Below are positions 46,101-55,020 of a stretch of 64,000 bases of DNA, piece by piece. Origin of the DNA: Ignavibacteriota bacterium (GTDB lineage Bacteria > Bacteroidota > Ignavibacteria > Ignavibacteriales > Melioribacteraceae). The DNA is taken from positions 1 to 64,000 of the forward strand of contig JABFGH010000010.1 in NCBI GenBank assembly GCA_013112585.1, written 5' to 3'. A model generated the notes under the pieces. It ran no database searches, was not told where the DNA came from, and saw only the letters and a program-made list of their open reading frames with translations. Within the stretch, counting starts at the first letter, position 1, and each line of letters opens with the position of its first letter. Position numbers and translations under genes: made by a program.

Positions 46101-48873
46101 ACCGGAAAATCCTTTAGCCGGCGATACTGTGCTGATAAAATCGATTATAACTAATGAGGGTAGAATATTTCCGGATGATTCTGTTTCTGTGCAGTTCTTT
46201 ATTAATTTTAGTGATACAAGTTATTTAATTAAAACAGAAAAATTGGCTAGCTTTGGTCAAACTGATTCAATTATATTTAACTGGCTGCCTGTAAAGGATG
46301 GACTTGCTACTCTTCGGATTGTAGTAAATGATGTAGATATTATTGATGAAATGGATTATTCTAATAACGCATCAGAGTTTTCTTTTACTATTTTCGATTT
46401 GAATGAACCCCAAATAATAAAGCCCATTGACGGATTTTTTACAAGTACCGGCTCAGTTAAATTTCTATTCGCTGATATTGGTCATTATGTAAATTTAAAT
46501 TTGCAGTACCTTATTGAAATAGATACAACTATTTTTTTTACTGATCCTATATTCAAATCACCCTCTATTAATCCTTTGGATGGAATTCTTGAATATCAAA
46601 AAGAAGGACTTAATAACGGAGTATATTTTTGGCGGGCTAGGTTATTTGACGGACAAAAATACAGCAGTTGGTCAACTATTCGAAGCTTTTCAATTTCCGG
46701 AGAAGATGATTTCGGCTATTTAGCTTCTGAAAAACAATTAAAACTGTTCAGTACAAATAACTTTATTTATTCAGATTCTCTAAAATCACTGATTTTAAAT
46801 ACTAATTTACTACCGCCTAAACCTTCTACTAATAAAGTACTCGATACAATTAAGGTTGATATTGAAGACCCCGGATTTATTATGAGTTCAATAACAACCG
46901 ATGGGCAATACATTTATTATGCAAATAAACTGTATTATAACGACTTTGAAAATTCGCCCATTTATAAAGTGGGAACAGGGTATAATTCTGTTGCCGGGAT
47001 GAATTATGATTCAATTCCAAATTTTACTTCTAAAATAACTAATCAGATATTCTACCATGATGGATTTATCTATGTTATTTATGATGACGCATATAATATA
47101 ATTAAAGTAAACCCGGAAACAGGAGATAGTTCATTAGTGAATATACCATCGGGATTATTAGATAATTCCGTCGGTACTGTCGAGGCATTTAATTCAGCTT
47201 ATGCATGTTCCGATGGTGAATTTGTTTACAATATAACTTTTAAGGATTCATCTGATAATGCCGATGTTTTTGTAATTAGAAAATTAGACCCTAATAATAA
47301 CTGGGAAAAAGTAGGGGATGATTTAAGAACAACAAGTTCAAGCTGGGGCAACCTGTTCAGCGGTTTTTTTGTTGCTAAAGGATACATTTTTCCCTACGAA
47401 AATTTTGATGCCGGGTGGATGAGAAGAATTCGTTTAAGTGATGGTTTTTTTGAAGAAGAGTTTTTAACTAATTCTGTTGAGGAAGGATTCCAGGGTTACC
47501 ATAGCTGGTGTTACGATGTTCAAAATGATATCGTTTATGGATCGATTGCCAGAGCAGGGTTAGATGATGAAATTAGAAAATTTGTAGGTACTTATAAACA
47601 ATCGAGCGGAACAATAACAACACCGCTTATTGGTCCGGCTTCAAAGTGGAACAGTGTATCTTTTGACATGGACTTAAATGGTTATACCGGCGACTATGAA
47701 AATTATTTATTGGGGTTTAATAAAAACACTTATCTAATCGATACTCTTCAACAAAATCTGCCCGAGGAAACCGATATCTCAAATATCAATATTGATCTTT
47801 ATGATCATATAAAAATGCATTATGTTTTTGTTGATACAACTGCAGGACAAGCTTTACCGCCTAAAGTTTCTAAATTCAAAGTCAAATTCAATTCGCTGCC
47901 TGAAATTGTTACTTCCAAAAAAGATATTACTATTTCACCCGATTCAATACTTCAAGGCCTCGATGTTACAATAAATTTTTCTGCAAAAAATTATGGGTAT
48001 AGGTCGGCAGATTCAACCATCGTAAATTTATTCCTTAATGGTTCGGATACCACATTATATTCTAAGCTGCTTAGTATTCCTCCCGATTCATCGAAGAGTT
48101 TTTCATACACAATAAATACTTCGCCTTTGTTATTTCAGAATTCAATAAAAGCAGAAACCAGAATTAACGAGCCGGAATTTTTTACTTTTAATAATCTTAA
48201 CAGAGATTCATTTTACGTAGCTCGAGATTCCGTTAAACCTGAGTTTGAAATAACTTTTGACGGTTTAGAAATTATCAGCGGAGATATTGTTTCCGCAACG
48301 CCTAATATATTTATGTCTTTAAAAGATAACAGCCCGCTGCCGCTCGATACTTCAGATTTTTCAATTTACTTAAATAATAATCCGATTTCTTTTACCGAAG
48401 ATTCACTCCGTTATTCTTACACGGAATATCCAAATTCGGAATCGCAGATAAACTGGCAGCCGAATTTAATTGATGGTAAACATGTGCTTGATGTTTATGC
48501 GAAGGATGCCTCGGACAATTATTTCGATTCGACCTCTTACAGAATTTCATTTAAGGTTGATCGTGAAAACAAGGTTGAAGATATTTATAATTATCCAAAC
48601 CCGTTTGCCGATGATACTTATTTCACATTTAATATTACAGGCAGTAAGCTGCCCGAAGAAATGGATGTAAAGGTTTTTACGGTAACCGGCAGATTAATTA
48701 AAGAAATTGAAATTCCTGTTGAACAATTAGGATTTGGCTTTAATAAATTTTATTGGGATGGTAAAGACCAAGACGGAAATATTATTGCAAATGGTGTTTA
48801 TTTTTGTAAATTTATTATTCAAAATAATGGTGAATACACCACTGAAGTTAAAAAGATAGCCAAACTAAAATGA
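43147..48873 (+). CDS. C25 (gingipain-family) peptidase, PorU-like, with sorting-domain tail
   Basis: A 1908-residue exported protein with a signal peptide (FLLLLLLICASIAQFGQ). The C25 domain contains the catalytic His H840 (NFYGHGGGSQW) and Cys C872 (SVSCYTAHF), with DYIIITHPDF, VLLGDMSYDYRG and GSIGFWGNTG nearby. PorU, the type IX sortase, is a member of this family and also ends in a CTD. After the peptidase come CARDB-like and beta-rich modules, and the tail begins NYPNPFADDTYF (about 1817) with an FlgD-like KFYWDGKDQDGNIIANGVYF. It follows the polysaccharide cluster. PorU assignment is likely but other C25 peptidases also fit. Confidence 0.85.
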   Translation: MMGFMQKIFLLLLLLICASIAQFGQNVKVIESNAEKIIIEINFDNAYQFIDTLINDIKFEKIVGKEPATRMAGEPWIPSFSVNLGISLFSNPTYKIISKNSVELRNKFLLPFPATDTDGSPVSEIDFDKEIFSKDSNFPQAMVELPESYRFRFTRIQSVLISPFQYNPVKRTLRFNKSLKVEIMYNNESEGYTAIEDPASEKFIKNNVLNYKHAKRWIGKEIELSNKIEDEYWYNPAKKYAKIFVNEKDVYRIYYEDIQAQAGLNNAEIESFKLELYNSGEQVPLDIIDGGDGMFQPGDYFQFVGYPPPKSEYSYFNLYNNDNVYWFSTSGDSNSLRYEFIDAYPHNYNITVKEHLATIHFEKDSLFERLGHAPNGERDFWFWGEARGENGVPTKRFRHRFANFVDQSDENNNVTARANLHGLHNLSCSNDHKATISITDQYIGTIEWDGQTEATFEKSFVASIDSIKIFPTGNYFQVDVDGLTCNPFKNDVIRINWLELDYWRYNRTVTGNTQFYTYKPTINTIVRFIVFHWDFMNDMKVYVPSKNRILDNQIFLNDPSRTVAFIDTVSEETDYFCVTDAYFKTPLSIEEHFNSNIRDVNLGADYIIITHPDFTEAANRLKTFRESNLYGYDNPRVQVIDVEDIYDEFSFGLLDPFAIKDFMKYAFDNWSGIPPNYLVLLGDMSYDYRGLLQSSRKNYIPSLPYHTRPYGLAFSDNNFVTIVGDDLIPEMAVGRLSCETIEEANELLDKIMYYPSDDNKSWKERALFIGAGEDEEDENRFGFNDDNVDLESNFLTPNGYTSLKVFRFPNRPEYTPYLGGGPEIRAAFNKGVVLSNFYGHGGGSQWDLVFTNDDILLLDNGGKLPFVLSVSCYTAHFDNQTAFGEIFNRVPGKGSIGFWGNTGLTYYGYGKSINNKLFDQIFNLNNNVVGDAILNAKVAFAANGAQFIHVKDHLALFTLLGDPGVRLALPDKPDFKVNPEDIFISPENPLAGDTVLIKSIITNEGRIFPDDSVSVQFFINFSDTSYLIKTEKLASFGQTDSIIFNWLPVKDGLATLRIVVNDVDIIDEMDYSNNASEFSFTIFDLNEPQIIKPIDGFFTSTGSVKFLFADIGHYVNLNLQYLIEIDTTIFFTDPIFKSPSINPLDGILEYQKEGLNNGVYFWRARLFDGQKYSSWSTIRSFSISGEDDFGYLASEKQLKLFSTNNFIYSDSLKSLILNTNLLPPKPSTNKVLDTIKVDIEDPGFIMSSITTDGQYIYYANKLYYNDFENSPIYKVGTGYNSVAGMNYDSIPNFTSKITNQIFYHDGFIYVIYDDAYNIIKVNPETGDSSLVNIPSGLLDNSVGTVEAFNSAYACSDGEFVYNITFKDSSDNADVFVIRKLDPNNNWEKVGDDLRTTSSSWGNLFSGFFVAKGYIFPYENFDAGWMRRIRLSDGFFEEEFLTNSVEEGFQGYHSWCYDVQNDIVYGSIARAGLDDEIRKFVGTYKQSSGTITTPLIGPASKWNSVSFDMDLNGYTGDYENYLLGFNKNTYLIDTLQQNLPEETDISNINIDLYDHIKMHYVFVDTTAGQALPPKVSKFKVKFNSLPEIVTSKKDITISPDSILQGLDVTINFSAKNYGYRSADSTIVNLFLNGSDTTLYSKLLSIPPDSSKSFSYTINTSPLLFQNSIKAETRINEPEFFTFNNLNRDSFYVARDSVKPEFEITFDGLEIISGDIVSATPNIFMSLKDNSPLPLDTSDFSIYLNNNPISFTEDSLRYSYTEYPNSESQINWQPNLIDGKHVLDVYAKDASDNYFDSTSYRISFKVDRENKVEDIYNYPNPFADDTYFTFNITGSKLPEEMDVKVFTVTGRLIKEIEIPVEQLGFGFNKFYWDGKDQDGNIIANGVYFCKFIIQNNGEYTTEVKKIAKLK

Positions 48874-49005
48874 CGACCGAAATTTCACTTGAAAGCTTTT
48901 CCTTCAGAAATAACAACCCGCTTCTACTTCGTCCGTGTCCGGACCACTAACACTCATTATTTTTCATCTTATTTTCAAATAAATTCATAAAAAGGAGTAA
49001 CAACT

Positions 49006-50838
49006 ATGTGTGGAATAGTTGGTTATATTGGTAACAAAAACAGTGTGCCCATATTAATTGAAGGGCTAAAACGTCTCGAATACCGGGGTTATGATTCTGC
49101 CGGTATAGGCGTAATAAATGGTAAGATAGGCAGCTTTGTAAAAAGCAAAGGTAAAGTATCAGTGCTCGAAGAAAAATCTGCTGCTGATGGTATTGAAGCA
49201 AAAATCGGCATTGGACATACAAGGTGGGCAACACACGGCGAACCTAATGAAATTAACGCACACCCGCATTTTAATGAAGAGAAATCGTTATTCCTTATTC
49301 ATAATGGAATTATTGAAAATTATAATGTTCTAAAAACCGGTTTAAAAAAATTAGGCTATAAATTTTTAAGCGAAACTGATTCGGAAGTTTTAGTTCACTT
49401 AATTGACAGCTACATGAAAAAAGATCATGGACTGTTTCAGGCAGTACGTTTATCTCTTAATCAAGTTGAAGGAACTTACGGCATCGCGGTCATCTCAACC
49501 AAAGAACCAAACAAAATTATAGTTGCTAAAAAAGGTTCGCCCTTAGTTATTGGTATTGGTGATGATGAAAACTTTATCGCCTCGGATGTTAATGCACTAA
49601 TTGCTCACACAAGTCAAGTTGTGTACATGGAGGATGATGAGATTGCAGAGATAAATGCCGATTCATTTAGAGCTAAGTCAATCCATGATAAGGATATAGA
49701 AAAAGAGATTCATGATGTTGAAATGAATTTGGATGAAATCACAAAAGGGGGTTACCCCCATTTTATGCTTAAAGAAATAATGGAACAGCCTGAAGCAGTG
49801 CGTAACTCTTTAAGAGGAAGATTATTACTTGATGAAGGGATTGCCCGATTAGGCGGTTTGCAGGGTTTTGCAGATAGACTTGCAAATTCAAAAAGAATTA
49901 TAATTACTGCTTGCGGAACTTCATGGCATGCAGCTTTAGTTGGCGAATATATGCTTGAGCAGTTTGCCGGTATTCCCGTTGAAGTGGAATATGCATCAGA
50001 GTTTAGATATAGAAATCCAATAATTAATAAAGATGATGCGCTTCTTTTTATTTCGCAAAGCGGTGAAACAGCAGATACTTTAGCAGCCCTTAAAGAAGCA
50101 AAAAGAAGGGGAGCGTTAGTTCTTGGAATTTGTAATGCTGTGGGCAGTTCCATTGCCCGAGAAAGCCACGCAGGGGTTTACACTCATGCCGGTCCTGAAA
50201 TTGGCGTTGCATCAACAAAAGCATTTACAACTCAATTATCTGTATTAGCTTTAATCACTTTGCTGATTGCACGTAAAAAGCATGTGAGTATTGTTGACGG
50301 AAAAGAAATAATAAAAGAGATGCAGCAGATACCTGAAAAAATTGAAAAGATTCTGCAAATGAATGATGAGATTGAAAAAATTGCGGAGAACTTCGTCGAT
50401 TCAACTAATTTTCTATATCTCGGAAGAGGATATAATTTTCCCGTTGCATTAGAAGGAGCATTAAAACTAAAAGAAATTTCTTACATCCATGCCGAAGGTT
50501 ATCCCGCCGCAGAGATGAAACATGGACCAATAGCTTTGATAGATGAAAACATGCCGGTTGTATTCATCGCTCCAACCGATTCGGTTTACGATAAAGTTAT
50601 CAGCAACATTGAAGAAGTAAAGGCACGAAAAGGAATTATCATTGGTATTGCCAGTGAGAATGATAATAAAATTGATTCACTAGTAGATTACAGTATAAAA
50701 ATACCCGATACAATCAGAATGCTGATGCCGATACTAACTGTAATACCATTACAATTATTGGCATATCACGTTGCAGTTAAAAAAGGGTTGAATGTAGATC
50801 AACCAAGAAATTTAGCAAAAAGTGTAACTGTTGAATAA
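49006..50838 (+). CDS. glmS: Glutamine:fructose-6-phosphate aminotransferase
   Basis: A 610-residue enzyme. The N-terminal glutaminase domain starts with Cys2 (MCGIVGYIG) and GHTRWATHGEPNEINAHPH. Two SIS domains follow (ITACGTSWHAAL, FISQSGETADTLAAL, GRGYNFPVALEGALKLKEISYIHAEG). The conserved C-terminal VDQPRNLAKSVTVE is present. It makes glucosamine-6-phosphate for cell wall and LPS. A good AAGGAG site precedes the start. The next gene begins 18 bp later. Confidence 0.97.
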   Translation: MCGIVGYIGNKNSVPILIEGLKRLEYRGYDSAGIGVINGKIGSFVKSKGKVSVLEEKSAADGIEAKIGIGHTRWATHGEPNEINAHPHFNEEKSLFLIHNGIIENYNVLKTGLKKLGYKFLSETDSEVLVHLIDSYMKKDHGLFQAVRLSLNQVEGTYGIAVISTKEPNKIIVAKKGSPLVIGIGDDENFIASDVNALIAHTSQVVYMEDDEIAEINADSFRAKSIHDKDIEKEIHDVEMNLDEITKGGYPHFMLKEIMEQPEAVRNSLRGRLLLDEGIARLGGLQGFADRLANSKRIIITACGTSWHAALVGEYMLEQFAGIPVEVEYASEFRYRNPIINKDDALLFISQSGETADTLAALKEAKRRGALVLGICNAVGSSIARESHAGVYTHAGPEIGVASTKAFTTQLSVLALITLLIARKKHVSIVDGKEIIKEMQQIPEKIEKILQMNDEIEKIAENFVDSTNFLYLGRGYNFPVALEGALKLKEISYIHAEGYPAAEMKHGPIALIDENMPVVFIAPTDSVYDKVISNIEEVKARKGIIIGIASENDNKIDSLVDYSIKIPDTIRMLMPILTVIPLQLLAYHVAVKKGLNVDQPRNLAKSVTVE

Positions 50839-50856
50839 TACCAGGAGACAAAACTA

Positions 50857-52176
50857 ATGTCACAAAAAAACGTATTAATTATGGGCGCTGCAGGGCGCGA
50901 TTTTCACAACTTTAATGTTTATTTCAGAGATAACGATGATTACAAGGTTGTAGCTTTTACAGCCACGCAAATTCCTAATATTGATGACAGAACCTACCCG
51001 GCTGAATTAGCCGGAAAATTATACCCGGATGGAATTAAAATTTACGAAGAAGCTGAATTAGAAAAATTAATTAAAGAATTTAATGTTCACGAAGTAGTTT
51101 TTTCATATTCGGATGTGCCGTTTGATTATGTAATGACAAAAGCATCAATTGTAAATGCCGCAGGTATTACATTTAGATTATTAGGCGGTGAAGAAACAAT
51201 GGTTAAAAGTTCCAAACCAGTCGTTTCTGTTTTAGCCGTTAGAACCGGCTGCGGTAAATCTCAAACATCACGTAAAATTGTAAAGCTGCTTACCGATGCA
51301 GGCAAAAAAGTTGTTGCAATCCGCCACCCAATGCCTTACGGCGATTTAGTAAAACAAAAGGTTCAAAGATTTGCTTCATTAGAAGACCTTAAAACTCACG
51401 ATTGTACAATTGAAGAAATTGAAGAATACGAACCCCACATTGCAATGGGCGGAATTATTTATGCCGGAGTTGACTACGAGGCTATTTTACGCGAAGCTGA
51501 AAAAGAAGCTGATATAATTTTATGGGACGGCGGAAACAATGATATGTCGTTCTATAAAGCAGATGTTACCTTTACAGTTGTTGATCCCCATAGACCGGGG
51601 CATGAATTATCATACTATCCCGGAAACACATCTTTAAGATTGGCTGATGCAGTTATAGTTAATAAAATTGATTCGGCTGATGCTGATGATATTTTAACTG
51701 TAATAAACAATTCTAAAGCTGTAAACCCAAACGCAGTAATTATTGAAGGTGCATCTCCGCTTACAGTATCAAACCCTGAGGTTATTAAAGGCAAAAAAGT
51801 GCTGGTAGTAGAAGATGGTCCAACATTAACACACGGCGAAATGAAAATTGGTGCCGGTACAGTAGCAGCACAAAAATTAGGCGCGGCAGAAATTATTGAC
51901 CCCCGACCATACACAGTAAAATCTATTACCGATACTTATGAAAAATATCCTGACATAGGTATTCTATTGCCTGCAATGGGTTACGGTGATGCTCAGATAA
52001 ACGACCTTGAAGAAACCATAAACAAAGTTGATTGTGATTCAGTTATAATTGGTACCCCGATTGATCTCGGCAGAATCTTAAAAATCAATAAACCATCAAC
52101 AAGAGTAATGTACGAACTTCAGGAAATTGGCGGTAACACAGTCGCATCGGTATTAAAAGCAAAAGGTATTCTATGA
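50857..52176 (+). CDS. Cyclic 2,3-diphosphoglycerate synthetase-like GTPase
   Basis: A 439-residue protein. An N-terminal Rossmann-like part (VLIMGAAGRDFHNFN) is followed by a P-loop (RTGCGKSQ, 129-136), VVAIRHPMPYGDL, ILWDGGNNDMSFY and VIVNKID (a NKxD-like guanine-specificity motif). The homology is to archaeal cyclic 2,3-diphosphoglycerate synthetase and related bacterial GTPases of unknown function. It overlaps the carbamate kinase gene by 4 bp and lies 18 bp after glmS. The link with carbamoyl phosphate genes points to a nitrogen role not seen in the archaeal enzyme; the function remains unknown. Confidence 0.85.
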   Translation: MSQKNVLIMGAAGRDFHNFNVYFRDNDDYKVVAFTATQIPNIDDRTYPAELAGKLYPDGIKIYEEAELEKLIKEFNVHEVVFSYSDVPFDYVMTKASIVNAAGITFRLLGGEETMVKSSKPVVSVLAVRTGCGKSQTSRKIVKLLTDAGKKVVAIRHPMPYGDLVKQKVQRFASLEDLKTHDCTIEEIEEYEPHIAMGGIIYAGVDYEAILREAEKEADIILWDGGNNDMSFYKADVTFTVVDPHRPGHELSYYPGNTSLRLADAVIVNKIDSADADDILTVINNSKAVNPNAVIIEGASPLTVSNPEVIKGKKVLVVEDGPTLTHGEMKIGAGTVAAQKLGAAEIIDPRPYTVKSITDTYEKYPDIGILLPAMGYGDAQINDLEETINKVDCDSVIIGTPIDLGRILKINKPSTRVMYELQEIGGNTVASVLKAKGIL

Positions 52177-53123
52177 AAAAGATAGCGGTAGTTGCTTTCG
52201 GCGGAAATGCTCTATTGCGCGGTGATGAAAAAGGTACCATAGAAGAACAGGAAAAAAACACCTATGATACTTGTGTTAGATTATTCGGTTTAATGAAATC
52301 AGGATATAATATTGTTATAACACACGGAAATGGACCTCAGGTTGGGAACATACTGCTGCGCAACGAAGCCGGAAATGATAATTATAAAATTCCCAAAATG
52401 CCGTTAGATATTTGCGTTGCCGATTCCCAGGGCGGAATTGGTTACATGATTGAAAGGCAGATGCGAAACGCTCTGAATGCAAAAAGGATGAGACGAAATG
52501 TTGTTGCTTTAATTACCGAAGTGCGTGTTGATATTAAAGACCCTGCTTTTAAAAATCCAACTAAGCCTATTGGACCCTTTTACTTAAAAGAAGAAGCCGA
52601 CTTACTTGCGAAGGCTAATAAATGGCAGTTTAAGGAGGACCCGCGTAAAAGAGGCTGGAGGAGAGTTGTAGCATCTCCTAAACCTCTTGAAGTAATGAAT
52701 AATAAAATAATCCAAGAGCTGGTAACTAATGGTCACATTGTTATTGCAGCGGGCGGCGGCGGAATTCCAATTTTTAAACACAAGAATAGATTTCTTGAGG
52801 CAATTGAAGCAGTGATTGATAAAGACTTAGCTTCTGCTCTACTCGGCACAACTATCGCTGCTGATCGTTTATATATTTTAACCGATGTTCCGAAAGTTTA
52901 TATAAACTTTAATACAAAAGAACAAAAGCAATTGGATAAAATTACAATTGATGAAGCCCTTGCCTACTATAACGCAGGTGAATTCGCTGCCGGAAGTATG
53001 GGTCCAAAAATATTAGCCTGTATTGATTTTGTGAAGAAGGGTGGTAAAGAAGCTATTATTACCGACCTGCATAATATTGAAAAGAAAAATTGCGGAACAA
53101 GAATAGTAAATAATCCTAAGTAA
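52173..53123 (+). CDS. arcC: Carbamate kinase
   Basis: A 316-residue amino acid kinase family enzyme. It begins AVVAFGGNALL, followed by ITHGNGPQVGNIL, RRVVASPKP, VIAAGGGGIPIF and DKDLASALLGTTI, then AGSMGPKILACIDFV. It interconverts ATP plus carbamate and carbamoyl phosphate. Between the GTPase (4-bp overlap) and OTC (346 bp downstream). No arginine deiminase is in the window. Confidence 0.95.
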   Translation: MKKIAVVAFGGNALLRGDEKGTIEEQEKNTYDTCVRLFGLMKSGYNIVITHGNGPQVGNILLRNEAGNDNYKIPKMPLDICVADSQGGIGYMIERQMRNALNAKRMRRNVVALITEVRVDIKDPAFKNPTKPIGPFYLKEEADLLAKANKWQFKEDPRKRGWRRVVASPKPLEVMNNKIIQELVTNGHIVIAAGGGGIPIFKHKNRFLEAIEAVIDKDLASALLGTTIAADRLYILTDVPKVYINFNTKEQKQLDKITIDEALAYYNAGEFAAGSMGPKILACIDFVKKGGKEAIITDLHNIEKKNCGTRIVNNPK

Positions 53124-53151
53124 TTGCGAATGTTCATTAAATATGATTTAG

Positions 53152-53264
53152 ATTAACCTACAGATTCAGAAGCTGTGTGAAAATTCAATAATTAAATTAA
53201 CCCACAGATTTAGAGGCTGTGTGAAAAGTTGAAAGTTGTATTAACCCACGATTTCAATCGTGGG
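53152..53264. repeat. 44-bp tandem repeat ending in a hairpin
   Basis: Unit starts ATTAACC(C/T)AC at 53152, 53196 and 53240, spaced exactly 44 bp. The first two units share CAGATT-AGA-GCTGTGTGAAAA with small differences. The third turns into a perfect hairpin, CCCACGATT-TC-AATCGTGGG (53245-53264). The whole 345-bp gap to OTC (53124-53468) contains no supported gene; a 62-residue frame over it is junk. Confidence 0.8.
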
Positions 53265-53468
53265 AATTTGAGCAAAAAAATAAATGTTGTAACCGTTTCA
53301 ATTTATGCGCCGAGGCGTACGGTTTTAATTATTTTTCAATCGGTATCTTCATCTATGGTATTAGAGAATACCAAACTACTTTTAACGGTTTTAACCGTTC
53401 ACAGATATGTAAAGTAGGACATTAAATAAATAATAAAACTATTAACCACACAAATTGAAGGTGAAAAA

Positions 53469-54470
53469 TTGGCTTTTAATTTAAGAAACAGAAACTTCCT
53501 AAAACTTTTAGATTTTACTCCAAAAGAAATTCAGTTCTTACTGGAATTATCAAAAGACTTAAAAAATGCAAAGTACACAGGAACAGAAAAACAAAGACTT
53601 AAGGGAAAAAATGTAGTACTCCTTTTCGCAAAAGATTCAACAAGAACAAGATGTGCTTTTGAAGTTGCAGCTTTAGATCAAGGTGCGGGAGTTACATTCC
53701 TTGGACCATCCGGCTCGCAGATGGGTAAAAAAGAATCAATGAAAGATACAGCCAGAGTACTTGGACGAATGTATGATGGGATTGAATACCGGGGATTCGG
53801 ACAAGAAATAGTTGAAGAACTTGGTGCTTATGCAGGCGTACCCGTTTGGAACGGTTTAACAAATGAATATCATCCCACACAAATATTGGCGGATTTTCTA
53901 ACTATCATGGAACACTCAAACAAGCCGCTCAACGAAGTAACATTATCATACCTTGGTGATGCCCGGAACAACATGGGGAACTCACTGATGGTCGGCTGTG
54001 CGAAAATTGGAATGAATTTTAGAGCTGTTGCACCAAAACAATGCTGGCCCTCTGACGAACTGGTAAAACAGTGTGAAGAGATTGCTGAAGAAACCGGCGC
54101 AACAATATCTTTAACAGAAGACCCAATTGCGGGAGTTAAGGATTCCGATATTCTTTACACAGATGTTTGGGTTTCGATGGGTGAGCCGGATGAAGTTTGG
54201 AACGAACGAATAGAATTAATGAAGCCCTATCAAATTAATATGGAAATGATAAATAATACCGGCAACCCCGATGTTAAATTCATGCATTGTTTACCTGCTT
54301 TCCATAACAGAGAAACAACTGTCGGCGAAGAAATTTATCAGAAATTTAAGCTCGAAGCCATGGAAGTTACCGAGGATGTTTTTGAATCAAAACATTCAAT
54401 AGTTTTTGATGAGGCGGAAAATCGGCTTCATACAATTAAAGCAGTAATGGTAGCAACATTAGGAGATTAA
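53469..54470 (+). CDS. Ornithine carbamoyltransferase
   Basis: A 333-residue enzyme with a TTG start after GAAGGTG. The carbamoyl phosphate site S57-T-R-T-R61 (DSTRTRCAF), the [12 protein letters not shown] segment and MHCLPAFHN near residue 271 identify it as OTC rather than aspartate carbamoyltransferase. It converts ornithine and carbamoyl phosphate to citrulline, or the reverse. Position next to carbamate kinase fits a catabolic or carbamate-kinase-linked role, but the direction cannot be told from sequence. Confidence 0.95.
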   Translation: MAFNLRNRNFLKLLDFTPKEIQFLLELSKDLKNAKYTGTEKQRLKGKNVVLLFAKDSTRTRCAFEVAALDQGAGVTFLGPSGSQMGKKESMKDTARVLGRMYDGIEYRGFGQEIVEELGAYAGVPVWNGLTNEYHPTQILADFLTIMEHSNKPLNEVTLSYLGDARNNMGNSLMVGCAKIGMNFRAVAPKQCWPSDELVKQCEEIAEETGATISLTEDPIAGVKDSDILYTDVWVSMGEPDEVWNERIELMKPYQINMEMINNTGNPDVKFMHCLPAFHNRETTVGEEIYQKFKLEAMEVTEDVFESKHSIVFDEAENRLHTIKAVMVATLGD

Positions 54471-54540
54471 ATTTTAAAAAATTAAAATAATTTCTTTTGT
54501 TTTTTGATAGAAAAATAATATTTTTGAATTCTATTTTTTA

Positions 54541-54613
54541 GGGCGGATAGCTCAGTTGGTAGAGCAATGGACTGAAAATCCATGTGTCGGCGGTTCAATT
54601 CCGTCTCCGCCCA
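54541..54613 (+). tRNA. tRNA-Phe (anticodon GAA)
   Basis: A 73-nt cloverleaf. Acceptor GGGCGGA pairs with TCCGCCC, T-arm GGCGG-TTCAATT-CCGTC, anticodon loop CTGAAAA. CCA is not encoded. Its last 11 bases, GTCTCCGCCCA (54603-54613), occur again at 54732-54742 and 56687-56697. Confidence 0.97.
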
Positions 54614-54622
54614 CTTCCTGTA

Positions 54623-54651
54623 AGCCACGTTAACCAAGACGTGGCTTTTTT
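54623..54651 (+). terminator. Rho-independent terminator after tRNA-Phe
   Basis: AGCCACGT (54623-54630), an eight-base loop, ACGTGGCT (54639-54646), then TTTTTT. It is placed to end the tRNA-Phe transcript. Confidence 0.85.
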
Positions 54652-54679
54652 CTTTTAAAGATACCTATAAATTTAGGAA

Positions 54680-54743
54680 TTGAAACGCCGAAGCGGTTCA
54701 ATGGAGTTTACCCCGCAGTATTTTTTGCGGGGTCTCCGCCCAC
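54680..54743 (+). repeat. Partial copy of the tRNA-Phe 3' end with a hairpin insert
   Basis: GCGGTTCAAT (54693-54702, identical to the tRNA T-arm) and GTCTCCGCCCAC (54732-54743, identical to the tRNA end) are here separated by a 29-bp insert containing CCCCGC...GCGGGG. The copy at 56621-56697 shares TTCAATGGA, CCCGCAGT and GTCTCCGCCCA. No other gene is supported between 54652 and 55020 except the hsdM remnant. Confidence 0.8.
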
Positions 54744-54888
54744 AGAAGTTGGTTTTTGTTTAGATATCTACATCGTTCTGACTAAAAAAATCTTTTCCAA
54801 AATTTTATTTTTGCTTTAATTGAATTCTCGCAATAATTACTTATTTTTAACCCTATTGAAAATTTATTAACCAAAACTATTGCCCTCT

Positions 54889-54951
54889 ATGTCTGAAGAC
54901 CAAAAACGCCAACTTGAATAGCAGCTATGGAATATTGCCAATACCCCCAGG
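54889..54951 (+). pseudogene. Remnant of the start of hsdM (type I restriction methylase)
   Basis: From ATG 54889 the frame reads MSEDQKRQLE, stop (TAG at 54919-54921), QLWNIANTP. Except for the stop this is close to the conserved beginning of HsdM (QLEQQLWNIANTLRG...). The sequence diverges after residue ~20, and the rest of hsdM is absent. A second short frame (54957-55049, MEEEFIRQKNDIAPSQGLEN) follows in another phase and is unassigned. Type I systems often carry radC and ORF6N-type genes inside their operons, which fits the neighbours. Confidence 0.72.
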
Positions 54952-55020
54952 GTGAAATGGAAGAAGAATTTATACGACAAAAAAATGACATAGCACCATC
55001 GCAGGGACTGGAAAATTTAT

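Noticed and set aside
48874-49005. glmS ribozyme upstream of glmS
   Set aside because: The 131-bp leader lacks the conserved ribozyme core and the organism type does not use it; I see no pairing that fits.
53152-53264. CRISPR-like 44-bp repeat
   Set aside because: The repeats are adjacent with no unique spacers and only about three units; no cas gene is near.
53229-53417. 62-residue frame on the plus strand
   Set aside because: Starts inside the 44-bp repeat and hairpin, with no recognisable domain.
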